Positions 12,786-20,900 of a stretch of 23,386 nt of DNA are shown one piece after another. Numbering within the stretch: the stretch's first letter is position 1; every line of letters starts with the position of its first letter. Origin of the DNA: VRUE01 sp035557635. Lineage in GTDB: Bacteria; Actinomycetota; Thermoleophilia; Solirubrobacterales; 70-9. The stretch lies in assembly GCA_035557635.1 (NCBI GenBank), contig DATMDR010000007.1:1-23386 (forward strand), read 5' to 3'. The position numbers and the translations under genes were made by a program. Under the pieces are notes generated by a model. The model had not been told where the DNA came from, did no database searches, and saw only the letters and a program-made list of their open reading frames with translations.

Positions 12786-14132
12786 CTACGCCCCGCGCCG
12801 CGGGCGCTTCGGCCGTCGGGCCGGCGGCCCGACGATCTTCTCCGGGCCGTTGCGATCGGCGACCGGAAGGTACTCGCGCTCGCGCTCGCCGGTGTAGACC
12901 TGCCGTGGCCGGGCGATCTTCTGCTCGGAGTCGTCGTTCATCTCCATCCACTGCGCAACCCAGCCCGCGGTGCGGGGAATGGCGAAGATCACGGTGAACA
13001 TCTCGGTCGGGATCTCCAGCGCCTCGTAGATGATCCCCGAGTAGAAGTCGACGTTCGGATAGAGCTTGCGCGAGGTGAAGTACTCGTCGTCGAGGGCGCG
13101 CTTCTCCAGCTCGCGGGCGATCTCGATCAGCGCGTTGTACTCAGTCGCCTCGAAGACCTCCTCCATGTGCTGCTGGATGATCCGCGCCCGCGGGTCGTAG
13201 TTCTTGTAGACGCGGTGGCCGAAGCCCATCAGCTTCTCGTCCTGCGCCTTCACTTTCTCCAGGAAGCCAGGAATGTTGTCGACCGACTCGATCCGTCGCA
13301 GCATCCGCAGCACCGCCTCGTTGGCGCCGCCGTGCAGCGGCCCGTAGAGCGCTGCCACCCCCGCCGCGACCGCGGAGTAAGGGTCGACGCCGGAGGAGCC
13401 GACCCCGCGCACGGCGCTGGTCGAGCAGTTCTGTTCGTGGTCGGCGTGGAGGATGAAGAGGACGTCGAGAGCCTTCGCCAGCCGCGGGTCCGGCTCGTAC
13501 TTCGCCTCGGTCTTCTTGAACATCATCGAGAGGAAGTTCTCGGCGAAGTTGAGGTCGTTGTCCGGGTAGACGTAGGGCAGGCCGCGGTTGTGGCGGTAGG
13601 AGAAGGCGGCGAGGGTCGGCACCTTGGCGATCAGGCGCACGGCGGCCATGTAGCGCTCTTCGGGGTCTTCGATCTCCTTCGCATCCGGGTAGAAGGTCGA
13701 GAGCGCCCCGACCCCGGCGAGCAGCATCCCCATCGGGTGGGCGTCGTAGCGGAAGCCCTCGAAGAACTGCTTCAGGTCCTCGTGGACGAAGGTGTGGTGG
13801 ACGATGTCGAAGGTCCAGCGCTCGAGCTGCGGCTGGGTCGGCAGCTCGCCGAAGATCAGCAGGTAGGCGACCTCGAGGAAGCTGGAGCGCTCGCAGAGCT
13901 GCTCGATCGAGTAGCCGCGGTGTTCGAGCACTCCGGCCTCGCCATCGATGTAGGTGACCGCGGAGCGGCAGGCCGCCGTGTTGGTGAAGGCCGGGTCGTA
14001 GGACATCAACCCGAAGTCGTCCTCGGCGGCTTTGATCTGACGCAGGTCCATCCCCCGCACGGTGCCGTCGGTGATCGGCAGCTCGTAGGTCTTGCCGGTG
14101 CGGTTGTCCGTGACGGTCAGCGAGTCGCCCAT
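12786..14132 (-). CDS. gltA: Citrate synthase
   Basis: A 448-residue type-II-sized citrate synthase that condenses acetyl-CoA with oxaloacetate at the TCA-cycle entry. Visible catalytic and substrate residues: HADHEQNCST (His232), GPLHGGANEAV (His267), MGFGHRVYKNYDPR (His306) and PNVDFYSG (Asp362). These are nearly the positions of E. coli GltA His264, His305 and Asp362. The N-terminal small beta domain (TGKTYELPITDGTVRGMDLRQIK) is present, as in GltA. The C-terminus carries a basic tail (PPARRPKRPRRGA) that looks lineage-specific. It follows the PfkB gene by 38 bp on the same strand, so the two are probably one operon. No clear Shine-Dalgarno sequence is seen. The 2-oxoglutarate dehydrogenase of the same cycle lies 8 kb away in this window. 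Confidence 0.97.
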   Translation of the reverse strand: MGDSLTVTDNRTGKTYELPITDGTVRGMDLRQIKAAEDDFGLMSYDPAFTNTAACRSAVTYIDGEAGVLEHRGYSIEQLCERSSFLEVAYLLIFGELPTQPQLERWTFDIVHHTFVHEDLKQFFEGFRYDAHPMGMLLAGVGALSTFYPDAKEIEDPEERYMAAVRLIAKVPTLAAFSYRHNRGLPYVYPDNDLNFAENFLSMMFKKTEAKYEPDPRLAKALDVLFILHADHEQNCSTSAVRGVGSSGVDPYSAVAAGVAALYGPLHGGANEAVLRMLRRIESVDNIPGFLEKVKAQDEKLMGFGHRVYKNYDPRARIIQQHMEEVFEATEYNALIEIARELEKRALDDEYFTSRKLYPNVDFYSGIIYEALEIPTEMFTVIFAIPRTAGWVAQWMEMNDDSEQKIARPRQVYTGEREREYLPVADRNGPEKIVGPPARRPKRPRRGA

Positions 14133-14170
14133 GCGGCGGGCATTTTCGCAGCTTGGAGGTTCCGGGCCCG

Positions 14171-15094
14171 TTAACGGACGGGCAACGGCTCAAACTGGGT
14201 CATCGCGTGCAAGGTCGCGAAGCGCTCGTCGATCTCCTCGCGGCTGAGCCGGGACACGCGCTCGGTGCCGAAGTCCTCGACGTTGAAGGAGGCGAGCACG
14301 GTGCCGTAGCCCATCGCCCGCCGCAGGCAGCTCTCGTCGAGCTCGCCCTCGTGGCTGTCGAGGTAGCCGAGGAAGCCGCCGGCGAAGCTGTCGCCGGCCC
14401 CGGTCGGGTCGCGCACGTCCTCGAGCGGGAAGCCCGGCAGGGCGAAGAAGCCGTCCTCGGTGAAGAGGGCGGCACCGTACTCGCCCTGCTTGGCGACCAC
14501 GGCCCGCGGCCCGCGCTCCATCACGGCCCGCGCGGCGCGGGCCAGGTTGGACTCGCCGGTCAGCTGGCGGATCTCGGCGTCGTTGACGATCACGCACTCG
14601 ACCTCGGAGATCGCAGCCAGCAGCGAGTCCTTGGCGGTCTCGATCCAGAGGTTCATCGAGTCCAGCGCGGTGAAGCGGGTCTCGCCGCAGAGCGAGCGGA
14701 CCTGGCGCTGCAGGTCGGGCTGGATGTTGGCGAGGAAGAGGATGTCCGCGGACCGCGAGGCCTCGGAGAGCTTCGGCTCGAACTCGGCGAAGACGCCGAG
14801 CCGGGTCTCCTCCGTATGAGCCACGTTGAGGTCGTACTCGTAGCGGCCGCGCCAGAAGAACGACTGCCCGCCCTCGACCTGCTCGATGTCGTCCGTGATC
14901 ACGCCGCGGCTCTCCAGCACCTCGAACTCGGCCGGGCCGAAGTCGTCGCCGACCGGGCCGACCGGGCGCACCTCGGTGAAGAAGCTGGCGGCGAGTGAGA
15001 AATGAACGGCGGTGCCGCCGAGCATGCGATCACGCTCTCCGAACGGGGTCTTGACCGAGTCGAAAGCGATTGATCCAACAACCGTGAGTGCCAT
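14171..15094 (-). CDS. PfkB (ribokinase) family carbohydrate kinase
   Basis: A 307-residue sugar or nucleoside kinase of the PfkB fold. It has an N-terminal VVGSIAFD strand, the LGGTAVHFSLAASFF substrate-lid region (about 25-40), and the C-terminal ATP/anion-hole signature DPTGAGDSFAGGF (229-241) with catalytic Asp235. IVNDAEIRQLTG (168-179) is the usual NxxE-like segment. The substrate cannot be read from sequence; the family includes ribokinases, fructokinases and adenosine kinases. It is the first gene of the minus-strand run leading to citrate synthase. It is divergent from a quinone-oxidoreductase gene across 43 bp that contain a perfect 8-bp inverted repeat starting 1 bp from its ATG. 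Confidence 0.9.
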   Translation of the reverse strand: MALTVVGSIAFDSVKTPFGERDRMLGGTAVHFSLAASFFTEVRPVGPVGDDFGPAEFEVLESRGVITDDIEQVEGGQSFFWRGRYEYDLNVAHTEETRLGVFAEFEPKLSEASRSADILFLANIQPDLQRQVRSLCGETRFTALDSMNLWIETAKDSLLAAISEVECVIVNDAEIRQLTGESNLARAARAVMERGPRAVVAKQGEYGAALFTEDGFFALPGFPLEDVRDPTGAGDSFAGGFLGYLDSHEGELDESCLRRAMGYGTVLASFNVEDFGTERVSRLSREEIDERFATLHAMTQFEPLPVR

Positions 15095-15095
15095 C

Positions 15096-15117
15096 GGAAG
15101 CGCACCCTAGCGCTTCC
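15096..15117. promoter_or_regulatory. Inverted repeat in divergent promoter gap (operator candidate)
   Basis: GGAAGCGC (15096-15103), ACCCTA, GCGCTTCC (15110-15117) form a perfect 8-bp inverted repeat centred in the 43-bp gap between divergent genes. The geometry suits a dimeric repressor acting on both genes. No regulator gene is adjacent. Confidence 0.4.
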
Positions 15118-15137
15118 CCTGCGAGACTCCCGCCTCG

Positions 15138-16085
15138 ATGAAGGCGATTCAGATCGACGAGTTCGGCGGCCCCGAGGTGATGGAGTACCGCGACGTCGAC
15201 GATCCCGTTGCCGGCGACGGCGAGGTCGTGGTGGAGGTCGCCCGGGCCGGCATCAACTTCGCCGACACGCACGCGACGCGCAACGACTACCTGGCCGAGC
15301 AGTCGCTACCGCTGATCCCGGGCGCCGAGGTGAGCGGGCGCAAGCCCGACGGGTCGCGGGTCGCCGCGATCCTCGCCAGCGGCGCCTACGCCGAGAAGGT
15401 CGCGGCGCCCGAGGCCTTTCTCGTCCCCGTCCCCGACGGGGTCGACGACGACCAGGCGGCGGGCCTGCTGCTGCAGGGGCTGACCGCGATGGCGCTGGTG
15501 CGGCGCTGCGCCCGGCTCGAGCCGGGCGAGACGCTCGTCGTCGAGGCCGCCGCCGGGGGGACCGGGACGCTGGCGGTGCAGCTCGGCAAGCGGGCCGGGG
15601 CGAAGGTGATCGGCCTCGCCTCCAGTGAGGAGAAGCGGGCGCTGGTCGAGCAGCTCGGCGCCGATGCCACGGTCGACTCGCGCAGCGAGGACCTGAAGGA
15701 GGCGATCCTCGAGGCGAACGGGGGCGAACGGGTCGACGCGGTGCTCCACATGAGCGGCGGCGACGCTTTCGACGCCGAGCTCTCGGCGCTTGCCCCGCTG
15801 GGGCGGATGGTCGTCTTCGGCATCGCCTCCCGCGAACAGCGCGAGGTTTCCACGGCGCGGCTGCTGCGCGGCTCCAAGTCGGTGATCGGCTTCTGGCTCG
15901 TCCACCTGCTCGCCAAGCGCGAACTGGCGGCGCCGATGATCGGCGAGCTCTTCGCCGCGGTCGCCGCGGGCGAGCTGGCGGTGACCGTAGGCGAGGTCTA
16001 CCCGCTGTCCGAGGCACGCCGCGCCCACGAAGACCTGGTCGGCCGTCGCACCAGCGGCAAGCTCCTCCTGGATCCGTCGAAGTGA
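15138..16085 (+). CDS. Zinc-free MDR, NADPH:quinone oxidoreductase-like
   Basis: A 315-residue medium-chain dehydrogenase/reductase of the quinone-oxidoreductase (QOR) group. The N-terminal GroES-like domain runs MKAIQIDEFGGPEVMEYRD ... ARAGINFADTHATRNDY ... PLIPGAEVSG. The Rossmann domain has the nucleotide-binding VEAAAGGTGTLAVQLGKRAGAKVIG (about 135-159), and the C-terminus shows the usual SGKLLLDP. The structural and catalytic zinc cysteines are missing, as expected for QOR. It reduces quinones or enones using NADPH in the cytosol; the physiological substrate is unknown. Its stop overlaps the GTG start of the helicase gene (GTGA, 4 bp), so the two are translationally coupled although functionally unrelated at first sight. 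Confidence 0.9.
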   Translation: MKAIQIDEFGGPEVMEYRDVDDPVAGDGEVVVEVARAGINFADTHATRNDYLAEQSLPLIPGAEVSGRKPDGSRVAAILASGAYAEKVAAPEAFLVPVPDGVDDDQAAGLLLQGLTAMALVRRCARLEPGETLVVEAAAGGTGTLAVQLGKRAGAKVIGLASSEEKRALVEQLGADATVDSRSEDLKEAILEANGGERVDAVLHMSGGDAFDAELSALAPLGRMVVFGIASREQREVSTARLLRGSKSVIGFWLVHLLAKRELAAPMIGELFAAVAAGELAVTVGEVYPLSEARRAHEDLVGRRTSGKLLLDPSK

Positions 16086-17566
16086 CCGCCTTCCGCGAGC
16101 TGGGGCTCTCGCCGCAGATCCAGCAGGCACTCGACGAGCTGGGTTACGAGGAGCCGACGCCGATCCAGGACCAGGCGATTCCGGAGCTGCTCGGCGGCCA
16201 CGACGTGATCGGCCAGGCGCAGACCGGAACCGGCAAGACCGCCGCCTTCGGCCTGCCGCTGCTGCAGTACCTCGACCCCGCCAGCGACGAGGTGCAGGCC
16301 GTGGTGCTGACGCCGACCCGCGAGCTCTGCATCCAGGTGACGCAAGCGCTGCGCGCCTACGCCGAGCACCTCGACGTCGAGATCGTCGCCGTCTTCGGCG
16401 GCGCTCCGATCAAATCCCAGCAGGCCCAGCTGCGGGCCGGCGCCCACGTCGTCGTCGCCACCGTCGGCCGGATGATGGACCTGATGTCGCGCCGCTCCCT
16501 GGTGCTCACCGCGGCCCGCTACATCGTCCTCGACGAGGCCGATGAGATGCTCGACCTCGGTTTCATCGAGGACGTCGAGAAGATCCTCCGGATGTGCCCC
16601 AGCGGCCGCCAGACGGCGCTCTTCTCGGCGACGATGCCGCCGCCGATCAAGCACCTGGCCGAAAGCCAGATGTACGACCCGACGACGATCAAAATTACCC
16701 CGAAGACGCTGACCGTCGACGCAATCGCCCAGGCCTTCGTCGAGGTCCCCGCGAAGGAGAAGGCAGCGCGGCTGGGAGAGCTGCTGAAGGCCGAGGAACC
16801 CGAGCAGGCGATCATCTTCTGCCGCACCAAGATCGGCGCCTCACGGCTGGAAAAGACGCTGAAGGACAAGGGCCTCGACGTCAAGGCGCTGCACGGAGAC
16901 ATGAGCCAGGGCTCGCGCGATGGGGTGATGATCGCCTTCAAGGACCACCGGGTGCGCCTGCTGGTGGCGACCGACATCGCCGCACGCGGCCTCGACATCG
17001 AGCACGTCACCCACGTGATCAACTACGACGTGCCCAACTCCTCCGAGGCCTACGTCCACCGCATCGGCCGCACCGGCCGGGTCGGCAGGACAGGCCGCGC
17101 GATCACCCTCGTCACCCCGGCGCAGCGCAAAGAGATAGCCCGCATCGAAGCCGACGTGAAGACGACGATCGGCGAGTGGGAGTCGCCGGAGGAGCGCCTC
17201 GAGCACGCGCCGCCGCCGCGCCGCCGCGAGCGCAAACGCGACAAGCCCGAGGAGGAGCGCGACAAGCCCGAGGAGGCGGCCAACGGCAAGCAGGCCCCGA
17301 CTTCCACGCCAGAGCGGAAGACCTCAGGCGATGCGGTCAAGCTCTTCGTCAACCGCGGCGAGCGCAGCGGAATCTCGGAGGAGGACCTGCGCTGGGCCCT
17401 TCGCGAGGGCGCCGTCCTGCCCGATGAGGCGATCCACGACGTCCACGTCCTGCACCGGTTCTCCTTCGTGCACATCGACTCCGACCAGGCCGACAAAACC
17501 GTCGAGTTCCTCGACGGCACCAAGCTGAAAGGCAAAGAGATCCGGCTCGAGATCGCGAAGAGCTGA
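16082..17566 (+). CDS. DEAD-box ATP-dependent RNA helicase (DeaD/CshA type)
   Basis: A 494-residue helicase that unwinds RNA in ribosome assembly or mRNA turnover. Motifs in order: Q-motif FRELGLSPQIQQAL...YEEPTPIQ, Walker A AQTGTGKT (46-53), TPTREL (78-82), TVGR (127-130, where most relatives have TPGR), DEAD (151-154), SAT (182-184), IIFCRTK, VATDIAARGLDI and HRIGRTGR. A charged linker at about 375-410 (RRRERKRDKPEEERDKPEE, with a tandem DKPEE) leads to a C-terminal DbpA-like RNA-binding domain (about 418-494; VKLFVNRGERSGISEEDLRWAL...VHVLHRFSFVHID). It starts at GTG 16082 in a GTGA overlap with the upstream stop. It ends 2 bp from the convergent response-regulator stop. Confidence 0.95.
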   Translation: MTAFRELGLSPQIQQALDELGYEEPTPIQDQAIPELLGGHDVIGQAQTGTGKTAAFGLPLLQYLDPASDEVQAVVLTPTRELCIQVTQALRAYAEHLDVEIVAVFGGAPIKSQQAQLRAGAHVVVATVGRMMDLMSRRSLVLTAARYIVLDEADEMLDLGFIEDVEKILRMCPSGRQTALFSATMPPPIKHLAESQMYDPTTIKITPKTLTVDAIAQAFVEVPAKEKAARLGELLKAEEPEQAIIFCRTKIGASRLEKTLKDKGLDVKALHGDMSQGSRDGVMIAFKDHRVRLLVATDIAARGLDIEHVTHVINYDVPNSSEAYVHRIGRTGRVGRTGRAITLVTPAQRKEIARIEADVKTTIGEWESPEERLEHAPPPRRRERKRDKPEEERDKPEEAANGKQAPTSTPERKTSGDAVKLFVNRGERSGISEEDLRWALREGAVLPDEAIHDVHVLHRFSFVHIDSDQADKTVEFLDGTKLKGKEIRLEIAKS

Positions 17567-17576
17567 GCTCAGCTCT
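17559..17576. repeat. 18-bp perfect palindrome over two convergent stop codons
   Basis: AGAGCTGAGCTCAGCTCT is its own reverse complement and holds both TGA stops (17564-17566 plus; 17571-17569 minus). It can form a 7-bp stem with a 4-nt loop in either transcript. No T-tract follows on either side, so intrinsic termination is doubtful. Confidence 0.45.
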
Positions 17577-17943
17577 CGGTCAGTCTCGTGATGCTGGAGA
17601 AGAGCAGGTCGAAGTCGATCGGCTTGGTCACGTAGCCGCCGATGTCGAGGTCGGTCGGCGCCCCGGCGTCGGTCTCGTCCTGGTGGGCGCTGACGATCAG
17701 CGCCGGCGTGTCGACTCCTGCGGCGCGCAGCTCGCGCAGGGCGTCGATCCCTGACTTGCGCGGCATCATCGCGTCGAGCAGGAGGACGTCCGGGGCGGAC
17801 TCGGCCTCACGGCCGACGGCCTCGACCACCTCGACTCCGTCGGTCGCCGTCACCACCTCGTAGCCCTCCATCTCTAGCCTCGTCCGCAGCAGGAGCAGGA
17901 TCGTCTCCGAGTCGTCGGCGATCAGCACCTTGGTGCTCATCAT
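17569..17943 (-). CDS. Single-domain response regulator (CheY-like receiver)
   Basis: A 124-residue receiver domain with no output domain. Acidic pocket Asp10-Asp11 (LIADDSE), phosphoacceptor Asp57 (LLLDAMMP), switch Ser85 (LIVSAH) and Lys107 (YVTKPID) are all present. The ATG overlaps the histidine kinase stop by 4 bp (ATGA); a second ATG follows immediately, so the start may be one codon later. Being coupled to the kinase gene, it is its likely phosphorylation partner. Without an effector domain it must act by protein contact or as a phosphorelay intermediate. Confidence 0.92.
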   Translation of the reverse strand: MMSTKVLIADDSETILLLLRTRLEMEGYEVVTATDGVEVVEAVGREAESAPDVLLLDAMMPRKSGIDALRELRAAGVDTPALIVSAHQDETDAGAPTDLDIGGYVTKPIDFDLLFSSITRLTES

Positions 17944-19172
17944 CGGCTCGCCTCCGTCCGTGCGGGCTCTGTGACCGGGTCTCCCGTCGCACCCGCCGGC
18001 AGGCGGACACGGAAGGTCGAGCCCTGGCCCAGGACAGCCTCGGCCGCGATCGTGCCACCGTGCAGCTCGACCAGGGACTTCGAGATCGCCAGGCCCAGGC
18101 CGGTCCCTCCCACATGCTGGGTCAGCCCCGCGTCGCCGCGGGTGAAGCGGTCGAAGATGTGCTCTAGCTGGTCTTCCGGCATGCCCGGCCCGTCGTCGCT
18201 CACGCTGATCTCCACTTCAGCACCTCGCAGGACCGCTGTCACCCCGATCGAGGCTCCTTGCGGCGAATACTCATGCGCGTTGGTAAGCAGATTCACCAGT
18301 ACTTGGCGAATCCGGTCGCGGTCGACTTCGACCAGCGGCAGCCCAGTCTCGACCTCCTGACTCAACGACTGCTGCCTGGCCTCGGTCTGGCTGCGCATCG
18401 TCCGCACCGCGTCGTCGACCAGCGGCGCGAGCTCGGTCGGCACCGGTTTGATCACGAGGCGGCCGGCGTCGCTGCGGGCGAGGTCGAGGAGGTCGTTGAG
18501 CAGCCGCACCAGGTGGCGGGTGTTGTCGAGGATCACCTCGACCGTTTCCGCCTGCTTGGCGCTGAGCTTCTCGCGCTCCAGCATCAGCAGCTCGGCGAAC
18601 CCCTGCACCGAGGTGAGTGGGCTGCGCAGCTCGTGCGAGGCGGTGAGCACGAACTCGTCCTTCATCCGGTCGAGCTGGTCGCGCTCGCCGGCGCGGCGCT
18701 GCAGCTCGGACGCCATCTCGTTGAAGGCCGAGCCCAGAGTGGCGGTCTCGGAGAGGCCGCCTACTTTGACCCTGGCATCGAGGTCGCCGCTCGCCAGCCG
18801 CTGCGAGGCCTCGACCAGCTCCTCGAGTGGGCGCCGCATCGAGGCGATCAGCCCGCTGAAGAGCAAGGCCGCGCCGGTCAGGCCGGCGATCAGCCCGGCA
18901 CCGACGAGCAGTGCCGTGTCCCGAGTCTCGTCGTCGATGTCGTCGCGGAGGGACTGCCGCCGCTGTTCCTGGGCGAGAATCGCCTCACGCGCCGCAGCTC
19001 GGTCTTCGCCCTGGGCGAAGCGGGTGCGGGCGGCGATCTCGGTCTGGTAGGAGCGGGCGACGGCGTCCTCGAAGTCCTGGCGCTGCTGCAGAAACCTGCC
19101 GACGCCGATCACCGCCAGCCCGGTGAGCACGGCAAAGGCGATCGCGAATCCGATCGTCAGCCGGTTGGCCAA
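17940..19172 (-). CDS. Membrane sensor histidine kinase
   Basis: 410 residues from the TTG at 19172. TM1 at about 6-27 (IGFAIAFAVLTGLAVIGVG), a roughly 60-residue extracytoplasmic helical region rich in Arg/Gln/Glu, TM2 at about 88-110, a HAMP linker (about 110-160), HisKA with phosphoacceptor His180 (TASHELRSPLTSVQGF), and HATPase_c with N-box LVNLLTNAHEYSP (292-304), DDGPGMP (326-332) and GGTGLGLAISKSLVELHGG (355-373). The frame stays open upstream into the divergent phosphotransferase gene; TTG 19172 puts TM1 at the N-terminus and leaves a 46-bp divergent gap. ATG starts further up would add about 67 residues without domain character. It is coupled to the response regulator. The signal sensed is unknown. 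Confidence 0.9.
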   Translation of the reverse strand: MANRLTIGFAIAFAVLTGLAVIGVGRFLQQRQDFEDAVARSYQTEIAARTRFAQGEDRAAAREAILAQEQRRQSLRDDIDDETRDTALLVGAGLIAGLTGAALLFSGLIASMRRPLEELVEASQRLASGDLDARVKVGGLSETATLGSAFNEMASELQRRAGERDQLDRMKDEFVLTASHELRSPLTSVQGFAELLMLEREKLSAKQAETVEVILDNTRHLVRLLNDLLDLARSDAGRLVIKPVPTELAPLVDDAVRTMRSQTEARQQSLSQEVETGLPLVEVDRDRIRQVLVNLLTNAHEYSPQGASIGVTAVLRGAEVEISVSDDGPGMPEDQLEHIFDRFTRGDAGLTQHVGGTGLGLAISKSLVELHGGTIAAEAVLGQGSTFRVRLPAGATGDPVTEPARTEASR

Positions 19173-19218
19173 CGATGGGCTGAGCCGCAGGCGTCGTCCG
19201 GAATATGCTTGCTGGGCT

Positions 19219-20283
19219 ATGGGCGACGAGGCTACAACCACGGCCGACGGCGCCGCGGAGGCGCCGGAGGGGATCGATCGAACAGCCGTCGAAGGCTGGT
19301 TCGCCGAGCACGTCGCGGGGGCGCACTTGCCGCTCTCCTTCGAGCGCATCTCCGGCGGCCACTCGAACCTCACCTACGGGGTGAGCGACGCCGCGGGCAA
19401 GCGCTGGGCCCTGCGCCGCCCACCGCTCGGCAAGCGGCTCGGCTCGGCGCACGACATGGGCCGCGAGCACAAGGTGGTCTCCGCATTGGGCACGACCGAG
19501 GTGCCGGTGGCGCCGGTGGTCGGGCTCTGCCAAGACGAGGGCGTCAACGACGCTCCCTTCTACGTGATGGATTTCGTCGAGGGCCCGATCCTGCGCGGCC
19601 TCGCCGAGGCCGACGCCTTCCCCGAGCAGTCCCACCGGCGGGCGATCGGCGAGCGCGTCGCCGACACGCTGGTCGCGATCCACGCGGTCGATCCCGATGC
19701 GGTCGGGCTGGGCGACCTCGGTCGCAAGCAGGACTACGTCGCCCGCCAGCTGCACCGCTGGCAGGGCCAGTGGGAGAAGTCGAAGACGCGCGAGGTGGCG
19801 ACGATCGACGCCGTGCACGAGCGCCTCTCGGCGCGGATCCCCGAGCAGGGGCCGGCGACGATCGTCCACGGCGACTACCGGCTCGACAACATGATCCTCA
19901 CCGAGGGCGGAGAGGTGGCGGCGGTGGTCGACTGGGAGCTCTGCACGCTCGGCGACCCGCTCGCCGACGTCGGTCTCCTGATGGTGTACTGGCCCGACGC
20001 AGGCGACGAGATGCTCGCCCTCGGCCAGCCGGCCAACCTCGCCCCCGGCTTTCCCACGCGTGAGGAGCTGAGGGATCGCTACGCGGAGCGCTCCGGTCGC
20101 GACCTCTCGCAGCTCGACTTCTTCGTCGCTCTGGGCTACTGGAAGCTGGCGATCATCCTCGAGGGCGTCTACGCCCGCTACGCGGCCGGCCAGTACGGCA
20201 AGGTCGACGAGGGGATCCAGCACTTCGCCCACCTCGTCGAGCGCCTCGCCGAGGCAGCCGACGAGGCCGAGCGTCGCGACTAG
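19219..20283 (+). CDS. APH-like phosphotransferase, ACAD10/11-N-terminal or LvaA type
   Basis: 354 residues of the aminoglycoside-phosphotransferase kinase fold. ISGGHSNLTYGV (44-54) is the nucleotide loop, RREH-type helix DMGREHKVVSAL (79-90), FYVMDFVEGPILRG hinge, catalytic HGDYRLDN (217-224) and metal-binding DWELCTLGDPLAD (238-250). These motifs are characteristic of the kinase domain fused to acyl-CoA dehydrogenase in ACAD10/11 and of LvaA in Pseudomonas levulinate catabolism, which phosphorylates 4-hydroxyacyl-CoA. An ACAD11-type dehydrogenase lies 0.6 kb downstream. ATG 19219 is used; a weak -10-like TATGCT at 19204-19209 would give a nearly leaderless mRNA. Antibiotic resistance is unlikely from these motifs. 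Confidence 0.88.
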   Translation: MGDEATTTADGAAEAPEGIDRTAVEGWFAEHVAGAHLPLSFERISGGHSNLTYGVSDAAGKRWALRRPPLGKRLGSAHDMGREHKVVSALGTTEVPVAPVVGLCQDEGVNDAPFYVMDFVEGPILRGLAEADAFPEQSHRRAIGERVADTLVAIHAVDPDAVGLGDLGRKQDYVARQLHRWQGQWEKSKTREVATIDAVHERLSARIPEQGPATIVHGDYRLDNMILTEGGEVAAVVDWELCTLGDPLADVGLLMVYWPDAGDEMLALGQPANLAPGFPTREELRDRYAERSGRDLSQLDFFVALGYWKLAIILEGVYARYAAGQYGKVDEGIQHFAHLVERLAEAADEAERRD

Positions 20284-20312
20284 GATGACCCGTCGTCCTT
20301 CTGTTTCGACCT

Positions 20313-20318
20313 AAGGAG
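20313..20318 (+). promoter_or_regulatory. Strong Shine-Dalgarno sequence deciding a GTG start
   Basis: AAGGAG, 5 nt before GTG 20324. It is the clearest ribosome-binding site in the window, where most other genes show none. It fixes the start and suggests high expression. Confidence 0.7.
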
Positions 20319-20323
20319 ATCTC

Positions 20324-20893
20324 GTGAAGCAAGTACGCAGGCGGCTCAGCTACGCCAACGTGATGTCGTCGATCGCCGTCTTCCTCGTCCTCGGAGGCGC
20401 GACGGCGATCGCGGCCAAGAAGATCGGCACCAACCAGCTCAAGGGCAACTCGGTGACCACCGGCAAGATCAAGAAGGAAGCGGTCTCCAAAGCCAAGATC
20501 AAGAAGAACGCGGTCGATGGCAGCAAGGTCCGCGACGGCTCCCTGACGGGCGTCGACGTCAACGTCTCCACCCTGCCGACCGTCCCCAGCGCCGCCAGCG
20601 CGCAGCCCGTCGCCTTCGCCAGGGTCAGCGCGGCCGGCAGCCTAGACGCGGCGAACTCGAAGAACGTGGGCTCGGTGACCCATGTCGGCACCGCCCTCTA
20701 CTGCTTCTCCGGCCTGCCCTTCTCCCCGAGGGGCGGCCAGGCGACGGTTGACTTCAACGAATCCCAGTTCGAGTCCACGCAGTTTGGTCTGGGCGACGTG
20801 AAAGGGACCTGTCCCGCCGGCACGCAGGCGTTCGTCTTCACGCAGGACGACGGCCCTGACCCAGCTGGGTTCTTCGTCGTCTTCTACGGCTGA
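20324..20893 (+). CDS. Secreted protein of the RRRLSYANVM/LGG family
   Basis: 189 residues. An N-terminal basic QVRRRLSYANVM is followed by a signal or anchor segment at about 13-30 (MSSIAVFLVLGGATAIA). Then come degenerate short repeats rich in Lys, Asn and Gly (IGTNQLKGNSVTTGKIKKEAVSKAKIKKNAVDGSKVRDGSL, cf. 34-74), each a small beta-turn unit. A distinct C-terminal domain (about 85-189) has two cysteines (YCFSG, GTCPAG). In my knowledge this N-terminal arrangement occurs in many paralogues in Solirubrobacterales, presumably cell-surface proteins of unknown role. A strong ribosome-binding site precedes it. It lies between the phosphotransferase and the acyl-CoA dehydrogenase but is unlikely to be part of their pathway. 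Confidence 0.85.
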   Translation: MKQVRRRLSYANVMSSIAVFLVLGGATAIAAKKIGTNQLKGNSVTTGKIKKEAVSKAKIKKNAVDGSKVRDGSLTGVDVNVSTLPTVPSAASAQPVAFARVSAAGSLDAANSKNVGSVTHVGTALYCFSGLPFSPRGGQATVDFNESQFESTQFGLGDVKGTCPAGTQAFVFTQDDGPDPAGFFVVFYG

Positions 20894-20900
20894 GGCCGGC

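Noticed and set aside
17200..17300. Short tandem repeat in the helicase linker (CGCGACAAGCCCGAGGAG units)
   Set aside because: Only two coding units of a flexible charged linker, common in DEAD-box proteins.
18258..20063. 601-codon plus-strand frame over the histidine kinase and phosphotransferase
   Set aside because: Shadow translation of both real genes; composition is low-complexity and no domain is visible.
19219..20283. Aminoglycoside resistance kinase
   Set aside because: The HGDYRLDN and DWELCTLGDPLAD motifs belong to the ACAD10/11-LvaA branch and the context is acyl-CoA metabolism.
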